NCBI RefSeq assembly: GCF_007018905.1
Contig: NZ_CP041402.1
Span: 5,134,001 to 5,198,000, forward strand
Length of the DNA: 64,000 nt
Source of the DNA: Tardiphaga sp. vice304
Lineage (GTDB): Bacteria > Pseudomonadota > Alphaproteobacteria > Rhizobiales > Xanthobacteraceae
Direction: 5' to 3'
Shown: piece by piece, positions 1 through 8,462 of the stretch
How the letters are laid out: each line of letters starts with the position of its first letter
How positions within the stretch are numbered: the stretch's first letter is position 1
The notes under the pieces: model-generated
Databases searched by the model: none
What the model was told of the DNA's origin: nothing
What the model saw: the letters and a program-made list of their open reading frames with translations, nothing else
Position numbers and translations under genes: made by a program

Positions 1-1054
1 TCTCGTTGACCTCGGCGATCACGGTGCCGATCTCGGCGATGGAATCGCTGACCTTGTCGGTCGCCGATTGAACCTGGCCGATCTGGGCCTCTATTTCGGC
101 GGTGAAAGTGGCGGTCTGCGTCGCCAGCGCCTTCACTTCATGGGCCACCACGGCAAACCCGCGGCCGGCCTCGCCGGCGCGCGCCGCTTCAATCGTGGCG
201 TTCAAGGCCAGCAGATTGGTCTGGCTGGCGATCCCGTTGATCGATTTGGCGACCTCGCTGATCCGCACGGCGACCTCGCGCAGCACATCGACATGCCCCG
301 CCGCATCGGCCACCCGATCGACGGCGCGGTGCGCTATCGTCGCCGAGCGGCTGACGTCGGCGCCGACTTCGCCGGCGCTGGAGGACAGCCGCGCCGTGGC
401 CGATGCGACCGACTGCATGTTGGTCGCCGCCTGTTCCGACGCTGCCGCCACCGAGGTGACGCTGTGCAGCGTCGAGGACGCCCCGGCGCGCAAATTGCCG
501 GCATTGCCGCTCATTTCGCTGGCGCCGCTATCGAGCGCCGACACGATGCCGTTGACGGTGACTTCGAGCTCGGAGGTCTGGTGCTCGAACCGGCCGATCC
601 GCGCGGCGATGCTGTGGGTCGCGGCGTTGATGACATCCGCGCCGTGCAGCAGGCCGCCATGCAGGCCGGCACGAAGAATCCGGCGATAATACTTGTTGTG
701 ATTGACGGCGGTCATCGCCGCGGTGGCCTCGCGTACGAAGGCATCGCAGCCATCGATCATGTCGTTGATCGCGTGCAGCAGTTCGCCCGTAGCACCCTGC
801 GTCGGAATGCCGAGAATCCGGGCTTCGAAATCGCCCTGCACGATGCGGCGGCAGGTATCGCGCGCCAGCACGATCAGGGCGGCTGCGCGCGACATCCACC
901 ACAGCGTCACCCCGGCCGCCGCGATCGCGAGTGCCTGCAGCGCCATCGCCAATGTGCCCATGCCCGCCAGTTGCAACGCCAGCGACGCCACGAGAGCGAG
1001 GACGACGAGCGCCGTGCTAAGCTGCGCTCTTGATAGAAAACATGAGTTCGTCAT
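1..1054 (-). CDS. Methyl-accepting chemotaxis protein, C-terminus beyond the left edge
   Basis: Transducer that would signal to CheA/CheW at the inner membrane. Translating the minus strand from the ATG at 1054 gives 351 uninterrupted codons with no stop before the window edge, so the 3' end is missing. Residues about 13-60 are hydrophobic and form two membrane segments with almost no periplasmic part. A HAMP-like linker follows, then the cytoplasmic signalling domain with the conserved hairpin tip ([19 protein letters not shown], then GRGFAVVA). The start has an AGAAGG ribosome site 6-7 bases upstream and overlaps the end of the PAS gene by 38 bases in another frame, so the two are probably translationally coupled. 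The absence of a sensor domain suggests it works with the PAS protein, as a split Aer-like receptor. Confidence 0.88.
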   Translation of the reverse strand, partial: MTNSCFLSRAQLSTALVVLALVASLALQLAGMGTLAMALQALAIAAAGVTLWWMSRAAALIVLARDTCRRIVQGDFEARILGIPTQGATGELLHAINDMIDGCDAFVREATAAMTAVNHNKYYRRILRAGLHGGLLHGADVINAATHSIAARIGRFEHQTSELEVTVNGIVSALDSGASEMSGNAGNLRAGASSTLHSVTSVAAASEQAATNMQSVASATARLSSSAGEVGADVSRSATIAHRAVDRVADAAGHVDVLREVAVRISEVAKSINGIASQTNLLALNATIEAARAGEAGRGFAVVAHEVKALATQTATFTAEIEAQIGQVQSATDKVSDSIAEIGTVIAEVNE

Positions 1055-1568
1055 AGCTGACCTTCTGACTGGCAACGAAATCCGTGAGCGCCTTGTATCC
1101 GGCGGCGAGCGCGTCCTTGCCGTTGACATGACGCTGCTCGATCGCGAGCACCTGCGTATACAGCGGGGCGATGGTGGTACGGATGATGTCGGGTGCCGGC
1201 GCGCGGCGATTGGAATGGTAGCCATTGATCCGGCCGTCGGCGCCGAACGACGGCGTTACATGGGCGAACACCCAGTAATGATCGCCCGTCCTCGCCATGT
1301 TCTTCACATAGGCGAAGATCTCTCGGCGGTCCTCGATGGCGTCCCACAACAGCTTGAACACGCTGCGCGGCATGTCGGGATGCCGGATGATGCTGTGCGG
1401 CCGGCCCATGACTTCCGCCTCGCTGTAGCCGGCGATCCTGCAGAACAACTGGTTGGCGTAGGTCACCCGCCCCTTGAGGTCGGTCTTCGATACGATCAGT
1501 TCGGAGGCCGGGAAGAACACCTCGCGGTTGGTCGGCTTGACGGTATGGGACATGACGTTATGGGACAT
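1017..1568 (-). CDS. Stand-alone PAS domain protein (Aer-type)
   Basis: A 183-residue soluble protein with one PAS domain at about residues 20-125. The segments [20 protein letters not shown] and [15 protein letters not shown] are typical of the FAD-binding PAS domain of Aer-like energy/redox sensors. A helical tail (about 130-183) follows, with no membrane segment. It lies directly upstream of a chemotaxis receptor that lacks a sensor domain and overlaps its start. The likely role is sensing redox or a small ligand for that receptor; this is inferred from domain type and gene order. Flavin binding is not proven from sequence alone. The ATG at 1568 was chosen; a second ATG lies six codons in. 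Confidence 0.85.
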   Translation of the reverse strand: MSHNVMSHTVKPTNREVFFPASELIVSKTDLKGRVTYANQLFCRIAGYSEAEVMGRPHSIIRHPDMPRSVFKLLWDAIEDRREIFAYVKNMARTGDHYWVFAHVTPSFGADGRINGYHSNRRAPAPDIIRTTIAPLYTQVLAIEQRHVNGKDALAAGYKALTDFVASQKVSYDELMFSIKSAA

Positions 1569-1781
1569 GGGGCCTGCCGAAATCGAATACGGTTGTGACG
1601 CCGTGTTACGTCGCCAGCCTGAAGATGACGTTAAGGTTGTGCGTGGCGCCGATGGGCCAGCGGCAGGCGCTGCAGAAGCGCGTCGGGATTCATCTGTTGT
1701 TCAGCATGAGGGCATTGGACAGAGAGGTATAAGGGTTTCGCAATGGCCGCGTGAAAGAAACGAGGCAACCGGGGCCTTCTG
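1569..1781. other. Divergent intergenic region, PAS/MCP operon and diguanylate cyclase
   Basis: 213 bases separate the divergent starts of the PAS-MCP pair (minus) and the diguanylate cyclase (plus). Both promoters should lie here, but I see no hexamer pair with acceptable spacing and no clear dyad. The region is less GC-rich than the flanking genes. Confidence 0.4.
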
Positions 1782-3527
1782 ATGCACATTTCGCGGCGAC
1801 GCCTGAATGATTTACTCAACGCAACCCGGGACAGCCTGTCCGTACGCAGCCAGATTGCCGCCGCCGTCGGCCTCATGACGATCATCCTCGTCGGTGCGCT
1901 GGCCGCTGGTGCGGCTTTCGTCAGCTACCGCACCACCGCGACGCTGGTGAACAGCCGGCTGACCAGCGTCGCCTCCACGACCGCGGAGCGGCTCGACCGC
2001 TACATGGCGGTGCGCCAGCAGGAGATCAAACTGTTCTCGCAGCTGGAGCCGATGAAGAAGCTCTGGCAGGATGATCCGGCCGCGCTGCGCCGATCGCTGG
2101 AACAGCTGCAAGCCTCCTTCACCGACTTTGCCTGGATCGGCTTTGCCCGTCCCGATGGCATTGTCGCCGCCTCGACCGGCGGCCTGCTGGAAGGCGCCTC
2201 GGTCGCGCAGCGGCCGTGGTTTCGCACCGGGTTGCACGAATCCGTGGTCGGCGACGTTCACGAGGCGGCTCTGCTATCGTCGCTGCTGGCGCAACGCGCC
2301 GACGGCGAACCGCATCGCTTCGTCGATGTCGCGCTGCCGGTGCGCGATGCCGACGGTCAATTGATCGGCGTGTTCGGCGCCCACCTGAACTGGGACTGGG
2401 CGCGCGGCGTGATCGCAAGCGCCGAGGCCAATGACGGCGGCACCGATACCACAATGGCGGTGTTGTCGAAGACCGGCACCGTGCTGCTCGGCCCCGGCAT
2501 GGGCACCAGCAAATATGCCGGCGAGCTGTCCCGCATGATCGCCGAAAAATCCGGTACCTTCAGCGATGTAACGGCCAACGATAAAATGTTGCGGGCGTTC
2601 TTCGTCAGCCGCGGTCATCGCGACTATCAGGGCCTGAACTGGATCGTAACCGCCAGCCAGCCGGCCAGCGTCGCGCTGGCCGCCGCGATCGAGACGGCTA
2701 CGACCATTCTGGCGATCGGCGCACTTGCCGGACTGGTCGGCGTGCTGATGGCGTTCGTGATTGCAAGACGGATTTCCCACCCGATCCGCGCCCTCACGAT
2801 CGAAGCCGACCGCATCGGCCGCGCTTCCGGCCCCACCATGCTGCCGCGGCTGAACGGTTCGCGGGAGGTGGTGCAGCTGACCCGCGCGCTGCGCTCGCTG
2901 CTGCGCCGGATCGGCTTCGCCGAGGAGCGGACCAAGGAGGCCAAAGCGCGCGCCAGTGAGAATGCGATGCAGTTCAAGGACGACATCACCCGGCTGCGCA
3001 TGCTGGCCGATACCGATTTCCTGACCGGCCTGCTGAACCGCCGCGCGTTTCTGGCAGCCGCCCATGACGCCATGGACTTCTCGAAGCGCTACCGGCGCGG
3101 CATGGCGACCCTGATGATCGACATCGATCACTTCAAGGCGATCAACGACACCCATGGCCATGCCGCCGGCGACGTCGTCATCAGGAAGATCGCGGACATC
3201 ATTTCCGGAGCGATCCGGAGCACCGACCGCGCGGCGCGCTTTGGCGGCGAGGAATTCCTGGTGCTGCTGCGCGAGGTCGACGAGGCCGGCGCGCAGCTGC
3301 TGGCAGAGCGGATCCGCCACGCCGTCGGGATGACGGTCATCTATGACAAGGCGACCCGCCTCAAGGTCACGGTTTCGATCGGGATCGCCATGATGGGCGC
3401 GTCCGACCGTGACGTGCAGGACATGATCGAACGCGCCGACCAGGGGCTGTATGTCGCCAAGAACTCCGGTCGCGATCGCTGTGTGCTGCTGCCGGATACT
3501 GACATCGACCGCGTTCGCGCCGCCTGA
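1782..3527 (+). CDS. Membrane diguanylate cyclase (dCache-HAMP-GGDEF)
   Basis: Makes cyclic di-GMP from two GTP. The 581 residues show a transmembrane helix at about 25-48, a periplasmic dCache-like sensor region to about 280, a second helix at about 300-325, a HAMP/coiled-coil linker and a C-terminal GGDEF domain from about 405. The active-site loop is GGEEF at residues 488-492 and is intact. RSTD (479-482) lies exactly five residues before it, which is the product-inhibition I-site, so feedback control by c-di-GMP is expected. There is no EAL domain. The ATG at 1782 directly precedes the first helix. It is divergent from the chemotaxis pair and convergent with mutY, with five bases between stop codons. 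The sensed ligand is unknown. Confidence 0.93.
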   Translation: MHISRRRLNDLLNATRDSLSVRSQIAAAVGLMTIILVGALAAGAAFVSYRTTATLVNSRLTSVASTTAERLDRYMAVRQQEIKLFSQLEPMKKLWQDDPAALRRSLEQLQASFTDFAWIGFARPDGIVAASTGGLLEGASVAQRPWFRTGLHESVVGDVHEAALLSSLLAQRADGEPHRFVDVALPVRDADGQLIGVFGAHLNWDWARGVIASAEANDGGTDTTMAVLSKTGTVLLGPGMGTSKYAGELSRMIAEKSGTFSDVTANDKMLRAFFVSRGHRDYQGLNWIVTASQPASVALAAAIETATTILAIGALAGLVGVLMAFVIARRISHPIRALTIEADRIGRASGPTMLPRLNGSREVVQLTRALRSLLRRIGFAEERTKEAKARASENAMQFKDDITRLRMLADTDFLTGLLNRRAFLAAAHDAMDFSKRYRRGMATLMIDIDHFKAINDTHGHAAGDVVIRKIADIISGAIRSTDRAARFGGEEFLVLLREVDEAGAQLLAERIRHAVGMTVIYDKATRLKVTVSIGIAMMGASDRDVQDMIERADQGLYVAKNSGRDRCVLLPDTDIDRVRAA

Positions 3528-3532
3528 CGCGC

Positions 3533-4678
3533 TCAGCCGAGCCCGTGCGCGATCACCTTGCGCATCAGATTGGGCAGCGCTTCGCCATGCAGCGTGGCGA
3601 TCGGCACCCAGCGCATGCCGGCCGGCGCGCGGCTGCGTGCCGCAACGCGCGCGGTGTAGACCACCAGCTCCAGCGGAAAATGCGTGAAGACGTGGGTGAC
3701 GACGCCAACCTTGCGGTGCCAGGTCGCGACGCCCTTCACGGACGGCGCTTGCTGCAGTGCCGCCGCATCGTCGTGGCCGGCGCGCCATTCCGATGACGGC
3801 ACTTCGGTCATGCCGCCGAGCAGGCCCTTTTCCGCCCGCGTCCGCACCAGCAGTTCGTCGCCGCGCGTCACCACGAAGGCCGCACCGCGGCGAAGCGTGC
3901 CGGCCTTCTTCGGCGCCTTGCGCGGAAACGTCTCCTGGTCGCCGCGCAAGCGCGCCGCGCAATCGTCGTTGATCGGGCACAGCGCACAGGCTGGCCGCTT
4001 CGGCGTACAAATGGTGGAGCCCAGATCCATCAGGGCCTGCGCGCTGTCGCCGGCGCGGGTCGCCGCCAGCAGCGTCGTCGCGAGTGCCTGGATTTGCGGC
4101 TTGGATTTCGGCAGCGGCTCTTCCACTACATAAAGCCGCGACACCACGCGCTCGATATTGCCGTCGACCGGCATGGTCTGGCGGCCGAACGCGATCGCGG
4201 CGATGGCGGAGGCCGTATACGGCCCGATGCCCGGCAGCGTGCGCAGGCCCTCCTCGGTGTCGGGAAACGCGCCGCCATGGTCGCGCAACACCGCCACCGC
4301 GCAGGCATGCAGGTTGCGCGCCCGCGAATAATAGCCGAGCCCCGCCCACATCCGCAGCACGTCGTCCTGCGAGGCCGCGCCGAGATCGGCGACCGTCGGC
4401 CAGCGCGCCAGGAATTTCTCGAAGTACGGACCGACCGTCTGCACCCCGGTCTGCTGCAGCATGATTTCAGACAGCCAGACCCGGTACGGATCGATCGCCC
4501 CGCCCGGCAGCGGCCGCCACGGCAGTTTTCGCCGGTGCCGGTCGTACCAGTCGAGCAATTGGCGCGGCCGGTCGGCGACGGCAAGCTTGCGGATTTTGGT
4601 GGCTGGGGATGCGGGCACGAAGCATTGTAAAATCAGAATCGGGGCAAGGCCAGCGCCGAACGTGATGTTGCCGGCCAT
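3533..4678 (-). CDS. mutY: A/G-specific adenine glycosylase MutY
   Basis: Removes adenine mispaired with 8-oxoguanine. Visible features are the helix-hairpin-helix plus Gly/Pro loop (LPGIGPYTASAIAAIAF), the catalytic aspartate in PVDGN and the [4Fe-4S] ligands spaced C-x6-C-x2-C-x5-C (CTPKRPACALCPINDDC). A C-terminal Nudix-like domain for 8-oxoG recognition follows. The frame is open to 4807, but those extra codons lie opposite higB and do not look like MutY. I chose the ATG at 4678 (381 residues). A GTG at 4618 (361 residues) would fit the family length as well and would free the HigA operator, which overlaps the ATG. No good ribosome site is seen at either. Transcribed divergently from higBA. 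Confidence 0.93.
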   Translation of the reverse strand: MAGNITFGAGLAPILILQCFVPASPATKIRKLAVADRPRQLLDWYDRHRRKLPWRPLPGGAIDPYRVWLSEIMLQQTGVQTVGPYFEKFLARWPTVADLGAASQDDVLRMWAGLGYYSRARNLHACAVAVLRDHGGAFPDTEEGLRTLPGIGPYTASAIAAIAFGRQTMPVDGNIERVVSRLYVVEEPLPKSKPQIQALATTLLAATRAGDSAQALMDLGSTICTPKRPACALCPINDDCAARLRGDQETFPRKAPKKAGTLRRGAAFVVTRGDELLVRTRAEKGLLGGMTEVPSSEWRAGHDDAAALQQAPSVKGVATWHRKVGVVTHVFTHFPLELVVYTARVAARSRAPAGMRWVPIATLHGEALPNLMRKVIAHGLG

Positions 4679-4693
4679 AACGCGGCGCGTTAT
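4677..4693. promoter_or_regulatory. Perfect 17-bp dyad, candidate HigA operator
   Basis: ATAACGCG-G-CGCGTTAT is a perfect palindrome of 8+1+8 bases ending one base before the higB start codon. TATAAT overlaps its right end. TAACG...CGTTA dyads over the promoter are known for HigBA/GraTA autoregulation, so HigA (or HigBA) is the likely ligand. The dyad also touches the mutY ATG candidate at 4678, so repression could affect mutY too. Confidence 0.6.
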
Positions 4694-4694
4694 A

Positions 4695-4979
4695 ATGATC
4701 CAGAGTTTCGCCAGCTTCGAGACGGAGGTGATCTGGTCTGGCCACCGCAGCCGAAAGCTGCCGTCGGACATCCAGGCCGTTGCCCTGCGAAAACTGCGTC
4801 TTCTCAATCAGGCGCGCGCGCGCGGCGATCTCCGCGTGCCGCCGGGTAACCGGCTCGAAGCGCTGAAAGCCGATCGGCTTGGCCAGTATTCGATCCGGAT
4901 CAACGACCAGTGGCGGATATGTTTTGTCTGGGACGACGGGGGACCCCGCGATGTCGAAATTGTCGACTACCACGGCTAA
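4695..4979 (+). CDS. higB: HigB/GraT-type toxin, RelE superfamily
   Basis: A 94-residue plasmid-maintenance-type toxin. The N-terminus MIQSFASFETE is the family's usual opening, and the end (YSIRINDQWRICFVWDDG...VEIVDYHG) carries the arginine and C-terminal histidine expected for ribosome-dependent mRNA interferases of this fold. The frame is open further upstream, but homology begins at this ATG, just after the palindromic operator. The toxin gene comes first and overlaps the antitoxin by 29 bases, the usual higBA order. The best -10 (TATAAT) overlaps the start codon, so the real transcription start is uncertain. The length and key residues appear complete. Confidence 0.9.
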   Translation: MIQSFASFETEVIWSGHRSRKLPSDIQAVALRKLRLLNQARARGDLRVPPGNRLEALKADRLGQYSIRINDQWRICFVWDDGGPRDVEIVDYHG

Positions 4980-5271
4980 AGCCGGCCTCTTGCCGAACCC
5001 GCACCCCGGCGAGATCCTGCTGGAGGAGTTTCTGAAGCCGATGGGGCTCAGCCAGAACGCGCTGGCCCGCGCGGTCCATGTCGCACCAAGGCGGATCAAT
5101 GAGGTCGTGCTCGGCAAGCGCGTGGTCACGGCGGATACCGACCTGCGGCTGGCGCGGTATTTCGGCCTCTCGGAAGGCTTCTTCCTCGGCCTGCAGATGG
5201 ATTTCGACCTGATGCAGCGGCGCCGCGAGATCGAAGGCGACCTGAAGACGATCCGGCCGCATGCGGCCTGA
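4951..5271 (+). CDS. higA: HigA-type antitoxin, XRE helix-turn-helix
   Basis: A 106-residue DNA-binding antitoxin. The family opening (NPHPGEILLEEFLKPMGLSQ) is followed by a helix-turn-helix (ALARAVHVAPRRINEVVLGKR) and the DLRLARYFGLSEGFFLGLQ segment. It should bind and neutralise HigB and repress the pair through the dyad at 4677-4693. The ATG at 4951 lies inside the end of higB (29-base overlap), so translation is coupled. GC content matches the flanking genes, so the pair is either old or came from a related genome. Confidence 0.93.
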   Translation: MSKLSTTTAKAGLLPNPHPGEILLEEFLKPMGLSQNALARAVHVAPRRINEVVLGKRVVTADTDLRLARYFGLSEGFFLGLQMDFDLMQRRREIEGDLKTIRPHAA

Positions 5272-5302
5272 TTTTGCCGGCGGCAGGTGCTAGGGATACG
5301 CG

Positions 5303-5782
5303 ATGAGAAAGCCCGGCTACATTTCCGCCAAACCGCTCTCCGTGCTGCTCGGCGGGGTGTTTTCCGACGCCTTTGCCAAGCAGGGCTTTGCGTCGCGCGA
5401 GCTGGTGACGCGCTGGGCGGAGATCGCCGGCGCCGACATCGCCAAATTCTCCGAGCCGCTGAAGATCCAGTGGCCGCGGCCGGTCGAGGGCCAGAACCAG
5501 GTGCCGGCGACGCTGATCCTGCGCGTCGAGGGGCCGATGGCGCTGGAGATCCAGCATTCCTCCGACGCCATTTTGCAGCGGGTCAACCGGTTCTTCGGCT
5601 GGAATGCGGTCGGCAAGATCGCGCTGCGCCAGGCGCCGCTTTCACGCCCCAAGGTCCGCAAGACCATAAAGCCGATCGAGGCTGCCGCCGTCGCCGAAGT
5701 CGCCAAAAGCCTGGGCCGCGTCGAGGACGACGAGCTACGCGAGGCGCTGGCGCGGCTCGGCGCCACGATCAAGCGGAAGTGA
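5303..5782 (+). CDS. DUF721 (DciA-like) protein
   Basis: A 159-residue protein with a DUF721 domain over about residues 15-110 (SFDAF-type helix, then LVTRWAEIAGADIAKFSEP and a beta segment with AILQRVNRFFGW). DUF721 includes DciA, the helicase loader or recruiter of bacteria lacking DnaC. In Rhizobiales a paralogue sits next to dsbA and smc, as here. Whether this copy loads DnaB cannot be told from sequence. The C-terminal 40 residues are charged and probably form a helix. The next gene starts about 100 bases later in the same direction, so an operon with the DsbA gene is possible. Confidence 0.82.
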   Translation: MRKPGYISAKPLSVLLGGVFSDAFAKQGFASRELVTRWAEIAGADIAKFSEPLKIQWPRPVEGQNQVPATLILRVEGPMALEIQHSSDAILQRVNRFFGWNAVGKIALRQAPLSRPKVRKTIKPIEAAAVAEVAKSLGRVEDDELREALARLGATIKRK

Positions 5783-5885
5783 GCTTTTCGCAAAGGCCGG
5801 GCCGCGGCCTGCGCTTGCCACAATTCGGGTTTCAAGTTAGCCACAGACAGCATTTCCGGGCGCGCCGCGCCAACAGGAGCCTTCC

Positions 5886-6548
5886 TTGATCATCACGCGC
5901 CGCGCCGTCACCCAAGCCCTTTCCCTCACCGGCCTCGCCGCTTTGGCCGGCGTCTCGCCGCTGTTCCTGATCGAGCAGGCGTTCGCGCAGACCGCCTCGG
6001 CGGCCGACGTCGCCAAGCCGGTGTCGCTGCCCGACATGGCGCTCGGCCCGAAGGACGCCGCCGTCACCGTCACCGAATACGCCTCGATGACCTGCCCGCA
6101 TTGCGCGACCTTCACCAAGGAAGTGTTCCCGAAGATCAAGGAAGCCTTCATCGACACCGGCAAGATCCGCTTCGTGTTCCGCGAATTCCCGCTCGACATC
6201 AAGGCCGCCGCCGGCTCGATGCTGGCGCGCTGCATCGCCAAGGACGATTCCGCCAAATATTTCGCGGTCAACGACCTGCTGTTCAAGACCCAGGACGACT
6301 GGGTGCTGAAGGACACCGCCGCCAGCCTGACCCGGATCGGCAAGCAGGCCGGCCTCAGCCAGGAGGCGGTGGAAGCCTGCCTGAAGGACCAGGCGCTGCT
6401 CGACAAGATCGCCGCCGACCAGAAATTCGCCAACGAAGTGCTCAAGGTCAACTCGACCCCGACCTTCTTCATCAACGGCGAAATGCTCAAGGGCGAGCAG
6501 AGCTTCGAGGAATTCTCGAAGAAGATCACGCCGCTCTTGAAGAGCTGA
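5886..6548 (+). CDS. Periplasmic DsbA-family thiol:disulfide oxidoreductase
   Basis: A 220-residue exported protein of the thioredoxin-fold DsbA family (Thioredoxin_4, DsbG/BdbD-like). It has a twin-arginine or Sec-type signal peptide (RR near residues 5-6, hydrophobic core, cleavage near AFA-Q), the active-site motif CPHC near residue 75 and the cis-proline segment STPTFFINGE near 190. It should introduce or shuffle disulfides in the periplasm. The start codon is TTG, supported by an AGGAG site six bases upstream (5875-5879); no better start exists. The usual Rhizobiales order DUF721-dsbA-smc is interrupted downstream by about 3.1 kb holding the DUF262/RelA-SpoT island. Confidence 0.9.
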   Translation: MIITRRAVTQALSLTGLAALAGVSPLFLIEQAFAQTASAADVAKPVSLPDMALGPKDAAVTVTEYASMTCPHCATFTKEVFPKIKEAFIDTGKIRFVFREFPLDIKAAAGSMLARCIAKDDSAKYFAVNDLLFKTQDDWVLKDTAASLTRIGKQAGLSQEAVEACLKDQALLDKIAADQKFANEVLKVNSTPTFFINGEMLKGEQSFEEFSKKITPLLKS

Positions 6549-7405
6549 GGTCAGGCGCTTCACTCAGGCTGTCATCCCCGCGAAAGCGGGGATCCAGTAT
6601 ACGCAGGCGTCTGCGACAGATCTTCGAACGGCAGCGTTTACTGGGTCGCCCGGTCAAGCCGGGCGACGACAGAGGTGGGTGTCGCACGCGCATCGCTGTG
6701 CACGCCTGACCCTCACCACTCCCGCATTCATCATCTCTCAATTTCAAACAGCCGTCCGCATCCTCGCGACGCCGATGCGCCCGAGCTTTGCGAGATCTCC
6801 CCTCACGCATGAGGGGAGCGACGCGCCGAAAGGCGCGGGGATCGTTCGTCGCGGAGCGTGACGGCTGTGCGAGAGCCACCACACCACGCGCATCGCCTTT
6901 CGGCGCGCCACCGCGGCGTTTCTGTCCGGAGGACCGTGCTTCCGGGACAGCTTCCGGCGGGATTTCCCCGCCTTTCCCTGTCCACGTCCAGCCGACAAAG
7001 AGCGGCAGAGCCCCGTAGTGGGCCCGGACGGTGCCCCCCGGCCTCCCGGGTCCGTGGGTGCGAGCCACGTCCGCAGGCGCCGCATCCCGCCCCACTCCAG
7101 AACGCCTCATGAAGCGCCCCTCGCGGACAGGACGAAGGAGAATATAGTCAAGAAAGGATTATTGTCAATAAACCGGTCTTGAAATTTTTGTCGCTCCACG
7201 GCTACTTACACGCCGGCCCAGTGTTATATTGCGGCATCGCACGAACGTGGCCGACAGTAACCAGTAGCGACTGAAATGCACGCGGCCTGCGCCAAGCGCT
7301 ACGGCACGTTAAACCAAGGATACACTCGATCAGACTTGGTAAAAGTTAAAGCCCGATATAACCTGTGGTTGAAGTATCTCTACCACATCGAAAGACAGCG
7401 ATCCC
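6549..7405. other. 857-base gene-free stretch upstream of the AT-rich island
   Basis: No convincing gene. The first part (6570-6672) is a palindromic repeat. From about 6795 to 7130 lies a GC-rich, hairpin-rich sequence whose six-frame ORFs are arginine/proline-rich and look non-coding. After about 7135 the composition drops abruptly to AT-rich, marking the left edge of inserted DNA. A weak promoter candidate for the DUF262 gene is TTGGTA (7336-7341) and TATAAC (7357-7362), with a short 15-base spacer. Confidence 0.5.
6570..6672. repeat. Dispersed palindromic repeat (TCATCCCCGCGAAAGCGGGGA type)
   Basis: Begins TGTCATCCCCGCGAAAGCGG and ends GGGCGACGACAG, with internal hairpins (CCCCGC-GAAA-GCGGGG and GCCCGGTCAAGCCGGGC). 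It lies 20 bases after the dsbA stop. It has the same general design, GTCAT/GTCGT at one end and CGACA at the other, as the repeats at 16080, 51498 and 60494. Confidence 0.6.
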
Positions 7406-8461
7406 ATGCAACGAAAAGCAACCTTCCAGTCCCTATCCTGGCTTTGGGACATATATAAGCGAGGATTGCTCGATCTTGATCCTCCATATCAAAGGAGGAG
7501 CATTTGGAACGCTCCTTACAAAGAGTTCTTCATCGATACTGTATTGAATGACTATCCATGCCCGGCGATATTTCTCTACGAAAACATCACGCCCGACGGG
7601 GTTGCAAAGTACAGCGTGGTGGATGGCAAGCAACGACTCATTACACTTTTTGAATTTGCAAACAACGAATTCCCCGTTTCGTCAGAAGCAACGATTGCGA
7701 AGCACAAGGACAAATATTTTAAGGACCTTGACGACGACACAAAGCGAGGATTTTGGCGATACCAATTTGCTGTGGAGTTTATCCCATCGGAAGATGAAAC
7801 TTTGATCAACACGATATTTGATCGCATCAATCGAAACGTTGCAAAGTTAACTCGACAAGAATTACGTCACGCAAAATTCTCAGGAGCCTTTATTACTAAG
7901 GTCGAAGAGCTGTCGGAGTGGACATTTAGCACGCTGCCCAAAAACTTTCCTTTTATTCAGCCGTCTTCGCGAAAGCAAATGAGGGATGACGAGTTTCTTG
8001 CGCAACTCCTGCTCCAAATCGAGGAGGGGCCGAAATCGTATTCACAAGACGATTTGGATAAAGCCTTCAGCTCTCGAGATCCCGTATGGGAGCGAGCCGA
8101 AGAGGTAACAGACAAGTATAGAATGGCCATTCAGAAGATTGATCAAATCGTTCGGAGCGACCAAACATTGGATATTACACGAAGCCGGTTAAGAAATCAG
8201 GCCGATTTCTATTCGTTGGTGGGAGGCGTTTACGCCCTATCCGAAACGGGGCACGACATTGCACCTGATGAAGCTCGGGAGCGTCTTCGTCAGTTTTTAG
8301 CAACGGTCGACAACGAAGAACGGCGCGCGGAAATCCCGAGCGCGGCAAGCTATTTTGCCGCAAGTCGAGCCGCTTCGAACGACGCCGGCCCGCGACAAAC
8401 GAGAATAAATATCATGAAAGAGATTTTGCTCGGTGAGGTCGCCTTGCTTCAGGCATCTTAA
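7406..8461 (+). CDS. DUF262 (GmrS-like, DGQQR) domain protein
   Basis: A 351-residue protein with an N-terminal DUF262/ParB-like domain: PPYQRRSIWN near residue 25, the nucleotide-site motif VVDGKQR (D73-R77, variant of DGQQR) and FDRINRN...LTRQELRHAKF from residue 138. These are hallmarks of GmrS-type NTPase domains in type IV restriction (GmrSD, BrxU) and related defence proteins. The C-terminal DUF1524 HNH nuclease of full GmrSD is absent, and the tail is helical. GC content is far below the neighbours. The stop is directly followed by the RelA/SpoT-fold gene, so the two are very likely one transcript. My inference is a sensor/NTPase that controls or is paired with the downstream nucleotidyltransferase; the function is not established. 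Confidence 0.87.
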   Translation: MQRKATFQSLSWLWDIYKRGLLDLDPPYQRRSIWNAPYKEFFIDTVLNDYPCPAIFLYENITPDGVAKYSVVDGKQRLITLFEFANNEFPVSSEATIAKHKDKYFKDLDDDTKRGFWRYQFAVEFIPSEDETLINTIFDRINRNVAKLTRQELRHAKFSGAFITKVEELSEWTFSTLPKNFPFIQPSSRKQMRDDEFLAQLLLQIEEGPKSYSQDDLDKAFSSRDPVWERAEEVTDKYRMAIQKIDQIVRSDQTLDITRSRLRNQADFYSLVGGVYALSETGHDIAPDEARERLRQFLATVDNEERRAEIPSAASYFAASRAASNDAGPRQTRINIMKEILLGEVALLQAS

Positions 8462-8462
8462 A

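Noticed and set aside
2274..4349. 691-codon ORF on the minus strand opposite the diguanylate cyclase
   Set aside because: Arginine/alanine-rich and low in hydrophobic pattern; it crosses a well-supported gene on the other strand and part of mutY in another frame. It is a high-GC shadow.
4668..4696. TTGCCG and TATAAT at 17-base spacing as higB promoter
   Set aside because: The -10 overlaps the higB ATG, so the transcript would begin inside the gene. Kept only as a tension in the HigBA finding.
7276..7458. 60-codon ORF before the DUF262 gene
   Set aside because: Overlaps the DUF262 start in another frame, no ribosome site and no pattern of a conserved small protein.
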